Below the pieces are notes generated by a model that did no database searches, was not told where the DNA came from, and saw only the letters and a list, made by a program, of their open reading frames with translations. The position numbers and the translations under genes are program-made. A stretch of 64,000 nucleotides of DNA from Flavobacterium limicola. GTDB taxonomy: Bacteria > Bacteroidota > Bacteroidia > Flavobacteriales > Flavobacteriaceae. Location: assembly GCF_003634755.1 (NCBI RefSeq), contig NZ_RBXA01000001.1, positions 1,550,001 through 1,614,000 on the forward strand. The letters are read 5' to 3'. Within the stretch, counting starts at the first letter, position 1, and each line of letters starts with the position of its first letter. Of this stretch, positions 60,571 through 64,000 are shown in pieces.

Positions 60571-62272
60571 TTATTTTTTTTTGATAAGTAATAGGCACTT
60601 CAATAGTAACAGTTGTTCCTGAATTTAGCTTTGAATTTATTAGAATGGTTCCTTTTAGATTGTTTATTCGGGCTTTGATTTGGTTGATTCCGAAACCTTC
60701 CAGAATATAAAATTTATCGTTGTCAAATCCTTTACCGTTATCCTCGATTTTGATTTGGAGTGAATTATTGTTTTCTTGAATAGTCAAATTTGCCTGAGTG
60801 GCGCGGCTGTGTTTTATGATATTGTTTAGTAGTTCCATGATGATAAAATACATTTTCATCTCAAAATTTTCATTGTAACGTGTTTTGGTAGGCACCACAA
60901 TAGAGTAGTTAAATTGAATTACCGAGTTTGAGTTTTTTTCGCATAAATCTTCTAAAGCATAAAATAAACCAAATCGTGCTAAAAGCGTTGGCATGAGTTC
61001 ATGAGATAAATCCCTTATTTGATCGTGTGCTTCTTCTAATATGGCTTTGGTTTTTATGATTTCTTCTGCATTAGTTTGATTTTTAGAGGTAAATGCATTG
61101 AGGTGCAACCCTGCAGAGGATAACAAAGCACTGATGTTATCATGTAAAAACGAAGCGATTTTTTTTCGTTCTAATTCTTGTCCGTTGATAGAGGCGTTGA
61201 TCGTATTTTGTTGCAGTTGACTTTGTATGTCTTTAATTTTATTTTTTTGTTTTAGCTGTGTATTTTGAGAATAGAGATAAAAAAGGATGGACAATACGAG
61301 CAGGATTCCGACTAATAATATAACAATTTTTTTGTTTCTGGATTGCTCTTGTATTAGTATAGATTCTTTGGTTTTATAGTCGTTTCCTATTTTGTCGATT
61401 TCTCTTTTATACTCGTCAATTTGAAGATTTATTCCGACAACATTTGCTTTGTTGAGTTTTTCCTCGATATTTAATTCATCTGTAATTTTATTGTATAATT
61501 CAAGGTTTTTATACGCATTTTCATAGTCCTTTTTTTTTAATAAAAATTTAGAGAATTCATAATGCGAATACGATAAATCAGATTTTTGATTTCCTTCGGT
61601 TCCTAGTTTTATCGCATTTTGGAAAAAAACGACCGCCTTTTCAGGGTTGTTTTTATAGCTGTGATACATCCCGTTGAGCATGTTGAGTGCAACAACAGTA
61701 GATTCGTCTCCGTATTTTTTGTGGTATTTATTGATGAATTTTAAATGAGGAAACCCTTTTTCAAATTGACCAATATCAAAATAGGCCCAAGTCAAGTTGA
61801 GATTGGTAAAAACAATTTGTATGGAATCCTTCGATTTTTCGCTGTATTCTAAAGACTTTTTATAATAAAAAATTCCTTTTTCGTATTGTTTTTTATCAAA
61901 GCAATAGATGTTTCCTATATTGTTATTCAGCCAATTTTTTAACTCGTCATTGTTAGTTTTATTAGCATATAAAAGTCCTTTTTTATAGTAAAAAAAAGCT
62001 TTGTCGAACTCTGCTAATCCATCAAAATTAGCTCCAATCGTGTTGTATATGGATGCAATAAGATTATTGTCATTAATAGCGATGGCATACTTTAAAGCAA
62101 GTCTTGATTTTATTAAAGATTTTTCAAAATTTCCGGCATCCATATCTTTTAGTGCCTCATTTGATATTTGGGTAATCTCCTTTAGTGTGGTTTTTTTTTC
62201 TTTAGCAAAAGAGGGGATATTGAAGAAATGGATTAGAATTAGTATCAATATAAAAATTCGATGTGCAGCCAT
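60545..62272 (-). CDS. Sensor histidine kinase with TPR sensor domain (NarX/LytS-type HisKA_3)
   Basis: 575 residues. Signal peptide (1-23), about five TPR helix pairs in the periplasm (about 35-265), one membrane helix (about 315-336), the HisKA_3 dimerisation domain with phospho-His H377 (ERKKIASFLHDNISAL), and an HATPase domain (NNIIKHSRATQAN, EDNGKGF). It pairs with the upstream NarL-type response regulator. The signal is unknown, but TPR sensor domains bind peptides or proteins. Confidence 0.9.
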   Translation of the reverse strand: MAAHRIFILILILIHFFNIPSFAKEKKTTLKEITQISNEALKDMDAGNFEKSLIKSRLALKYAIAINDNNLIASIYNTIGANFDGLAEFDKAFFYYKKGLLYANKTNNDELKNWLNNNIGNIYCFDKKQYEKGIFYYKKSLEYSEKSKDSIQIVFTNLNLTWAYFDIGQFEKGFPHLKFINKYHKKYGDESTVVALNMLNGMYHSYKNNPEKAVVFFQNAIKLGTEGNQKSDLSYSHYEFSKFLLKKKDYENAYKNLELYNKITDELNIEEKLNKANVVGINLQIDEYKREIDKIGNDYKTKESILIQEQSRNKKIVILLVGILLVLSILFYLYSQNTQLKQKNKIKDIQSQLQQNTINASINGQELERKKIASFLHDNISALLSSAGLHLNAFTSKNQTNAEEIIKTKAILEEAHDQIRDLSHELMPTLLARFGLFYALEDLCEKNSNSVIQFNYSIVVPTKTRYNENFEMKMYFIIMELLNNIIKHSRATQANLTIQENNNSLQIKIEDNGKGFDNDKFYILEGFGINQIKARINNLKGTILINSKLNSGTTVTIEVPITYQKKITTPVFPSQ

Positions 62273-62339
62273 AAATAATGTATCTCTATTTAAATGTATT
62301 GTTTTGAAAAGCTAAGCTACTTAAAGTTTGAATAAAGAT

Positions 62340-63002
62340 TTAGGATTTTACTAAATTATTTCTCAAGGCATATTTGACAAGACTGATAGAGTTTTTTGCA
62401 TCTAATTTTTTCATTATATTTTTCCTATGCGTCTCAACCGTGTTGGTACTGATAAATAACCGATCACTGATTTCCTTGCCACTATATTCCAGTGAAATCA
62501 ATGTAATGATTTCTAATTCCCTTTCGGTTAAAATCGAATTTGGGTTTGACTCTTGTCTGTTTACTTTTGGATTGTCTTTAGTGAGTGTGTTAAATATTTT
62601 TTCTCTAACGGATTTACAAAAATATTCTTCTCCTCTGGAAACGGTTTGTATTGCTTCAACTATATTTTCTCCAGCACATTTTTTTGTCAGGTAGCCGCTT
62701 GCTCCAAGTTTCATGACTTCTTTTATTATTCTTAAATCATCGTGACTGGATAAAATAATTACTTTACAAGGAAATCCTTTTTCTGAAAATTCCTTAATGA
62801 CCTCAATACCATCTTTTTCGGGCATGTTAATATCCAGAATAAGGATGTCAGATTTGTTATCGGTGACTTCATTAAAAATACTACTGCCATTGAGTGAAAA
62901 CCCTACTACTTCAAAGACAGGAATGGTGTGCAATAAAGTACGAATGCCATCAATAAGAATTTGATGGTCATCAGCGAGATGAATTCTAATTTTTTTTAAC
63001 AT
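62340..63002 (-). CDS. NarL/LuxR-type response regulator
   Basis: 220 residues. Receiver domain with acidic pair D11/D12, phospho-acceptor D57 (ILILDINMPEKDG) and K108-region (GYLTKKCA), followed by a LuxR HTH (LTERELEIITLISLEYSGKEISDRL and STNTVETHRKNIMKKL). The kinase gene starts 67 bases downstream, so the pair is one operon. Target genes unknown. Confidence 0.92.
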   Translation of the reverse strand: MLKKIRIHLADDHQILIDGIRTLLHTIPVFEVVGFSLNGSSIFNEVTDNKSDILILDINMPEKDGIEVIKEFSEKGFPCKVIILSSHDDLRIIKEVMKLGASGYLTKKCAGENIVEAIQTVSRGEEYFCKSVREKIFNTLTKDNPKVNRQESNPNSILTERELEIITLISLEYSGKEISDRLFISTNTVETHRKNIMKKLDAKNSISLVKYALRNNLVKS

Positions 63003-63018
63003 ATCGTAATTGTTATGT

Positions 63019-63026
63019 CAAATCTA
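63019..63026 (-). promoter_or_regulatory. Promoter -7 box of the two-component operon
   Basis: Minus-strand TAGATTTG fits TAnnTTTG, 16 bases before the response-regulator ATG. Confidence 0.45.
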
Positions 63027-63106
63027 TGAAAAATAAATAGGCAGGAGGCTCTTTTTATAAGATTTTTATTGTTTTTTTTATGAAACGTATATTTCAGGAT
63101 ACAAAA

Positions 63107-63132
63107 AAACCCGAATTGTTACATTCGGGTTT
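63107..63132 (-). terminator. Terminator after the DUF4293 gene
   Basis: Perfect 9-bp stem AAACCCGAA / TTCGGGTTT; the minus strand continues into a T-run. Confidence 0.85.
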
Positions 63133-63163
63133 CCTTCGCACTAATAAACTAAAGTTTATAGGT

Positions 63164-63577
63164 TTACCTCAATCTGTCCACAGATTTTACAAGATCCTCA
63201 TCCTTTTTGATAGCCTTATTAGCCAAGACTAATAATACGATAGCAACTACAGGTAGAAACATCCCAATACCTTTCTCCGAAACAGCAGGTGTTTCTCCAG
63301 ATAGATTTAGTGAACGATATACAAACAATCCTAATAAAATCAAATTTAATATGATATTCAATCTGCCAATAACAAATTGATTTTGTCTTTTTTTATAGGA
63401 AACAATACTCAATAACGTCAACGTAGTACTCAATCCCAATAGTATCGTATACACTTGGCTTTGCATGAAATAATACGCTGTATCATCACTCATAGTCCAT
63501 AACGGAATAAAAAATAACAAGATGCCGGTGACTACAAAAGCAAGTAGTAAATAAATAGTTTGAATTCTTTGTATCAT
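63164..63577 (-). CDS. DUF4293 membrane protein
   Basis: 137 residues with four membrane helices. MIQRIQTIYLLLAFVVTGIL at the N-terminus is the DUF4293 signature, with a 25-residue Lys-rich tail. The family is restricted to Bacteroidota and usually lies next to rho, as here. Function unknown. Confidence 0.88.
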   Translation of the reverse strand: MIQRIQTIYLLLAFVVTGILLFFIPLWTMSDDTAYYFMQSQVYTILLGLSTTLTLLSIVSYKKRQNQFVIGRLNIILNLILLGLFVYRSLNLSGETPAVSEKGIGMFLPVVAIVLLVLANKAIKKDEDLVKSVDRLR

Positions 63578-63594
63578 TTGTTGAATATGTTTTA

Positions 63595-63602
63595 CAAAAA
63601 TA
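63595..63602 (-). promoter_or_regulatory. Promoter -7 box of the DUF4293 gene
   Basis: Minus-strand TATTTTTG fits TAnnTTTG, 17 bases before the ATG at 63577. Confidence 0.45.
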
Positions 63603-63759
63603 TATTTTCTTTTTTAAAAATACTATTGTCTGATTAAATTTTATTCGTATTATTGCATCATAATTCCGTAAGCACTTCATACTGCGGTTGATTCAATTTA
63701 AAGTTCACTACCTATCTTTTACATTATTTCCAAAAATTAATTAAACTCATAGAACATTC

Positions 63760-64000
63760 ATGTTTGATATTTCTGCATTAAAAGAAATGAAGCTTTCTGA
63801 GCTTCAAGAAATAGCTAAATCAGCTAAAACCATAAAATTTAACGGTGTAAAAAAAGAGACTTTAATCAGTCAAATTTTAGAGCATCAAGTGGCTGACGCT
63901 AATCCTGCATTGGATACCAAAACAGAAAGTAATCTGGAAGACGATAAACCTAAAAGAGAAAGAGCTAGAATACTGCCTGTAAAAAAAGTGGCTATTCAGA
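63760..64000 (+). CDS. rho: Transcription termination factor Rho, N-terminal part, runs off the right edge
   Basis: Partial: the first 80 residues are visible. FDISALKEMKLSELQEIAKSA is the N-terminal Rho_N helical domain, followed by TLISQILEHQ and a charged, disordered linker typical of Bacteroidota Rho. The gene is cut by the window end. Divergent from DUF4293. Identification rests on the Rho_N motif and the usual DUF4293 neighbourhood. Confidence 0.85.
   Translation, partial: MFDISALKEMKLSELQEIAKSAKTIKFNGVKKETLISQILEHQVADANPALDTKTESNLEDDKPKRERARILPVKKVAIQ

Noticed and set aside
1..64000. CRISPR array
   Set aside because: No regularly spaced direct repeats of suitable length were seen on either strand, and no cas genes.
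1..64000. tRNA or rRNA genes
   Set aside because: No cloverleaf-like or 16S/23S sequence was recognised by eye; a dedicated search would be needed to exclude short ones.
1..64000. Transposase, IS element or integrase
   Set aside because: No ORF shows transposase, recombinase or integrase motifs, so the cassette-like genes have no local mobiliser.

Overview
The window looks like chromosomal DNA from a Flavobacterium-type organism (Bacteroidota, Flavobacteriaceae). The evidence is the low GC content, the many promoters of the Bacteroidota form TAnnTTTG, the lipoprotein signal peptides, an outer-membrane receptor-type beta-barrel protein, and family-typical neighbours (DUF6452/DUF6048 next to rlmD, DUF4293 next to rho, CbpA/CbpM, RarD, DUF1003). 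About 62 protein genes are supported. I see no rRNA, tRNA, CRISPR array, transposase or integrase.

Layout. 0-19 kb is mostly housekeeping with mixed orientation: murQ (cut by the left edge), a membrane-bound AraC regulator followed by a receptor-like beta-barrel protein, a ZIP metal transporter, three methyltransferases including rlmD, an OsmC protein, an SGNH hydrolase, cysM, a DUF1003 protein, an Smr protein, a two-repeat lipoprotein, RarD and a cysteine desulfurase. 18.9-48 kb is an almost unbroken run of minus-strand genes. It holds an Mla-type lipid ABC system followed by a GH130-like enzyme and a glycosyltransferase, a Ca2+ antiporter/ATPase pair, a universal stress protein, CbpA/CbpM and YceI. 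After a retron-like cassette come a phospholipase-D protein, a site-2 protease, a D-2-hydroxyacid dehydrogenase, an acyl carrier protein, a complete 2-oxoacid dehydrogenase E1/E2 set, HtrA, acetyl-CoA synthetase, OsmC, an SDR enzyme and PEP synthase. Together these suggest a stress and carbon-rerouting island acting on pyruvate, acetate, lactate and PEP plus envelope maintenance; that is an inference from gene content. 48.5-52.3 kb is accessory: lipoproteins and two small cassette-like genes, each followed by an imperfect inverted repeat. 52.3-64 kb returns to core genes: cysE-cysK, lpdA, an ABC exporter, truA, a YfcE-like phosphodiesterase, a response regulator/histidine kinase pair, DUF4293 and the start of rho.

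The most interesting items are as follows. (1) A retron-like cassette: a reverse transcriptase with retron motifs, a strongly structured non-coding region just upstream, and an overlooked 41-codon ORF before that, closed by a terminator. (2) A 17-residue leader peptide with five consecutive cysteine codons upstream of cysM, which looks like a cysteine-sensing attenuator. (3) A tandem duplication of a zinc-ribbon gene that left a decayed fragment of the E1-alpha 3' end between the two copies. (4) Two cassette-like genes with attC-like inverted repeats. (5) Two copies of a structured intergenic element with shared core sequences.

Coordinates of start codons were moved inward where the longest ORF reads through a better signal peptide or overlaps a neighbour. 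Family names are from reading motifs only; no database search was run.
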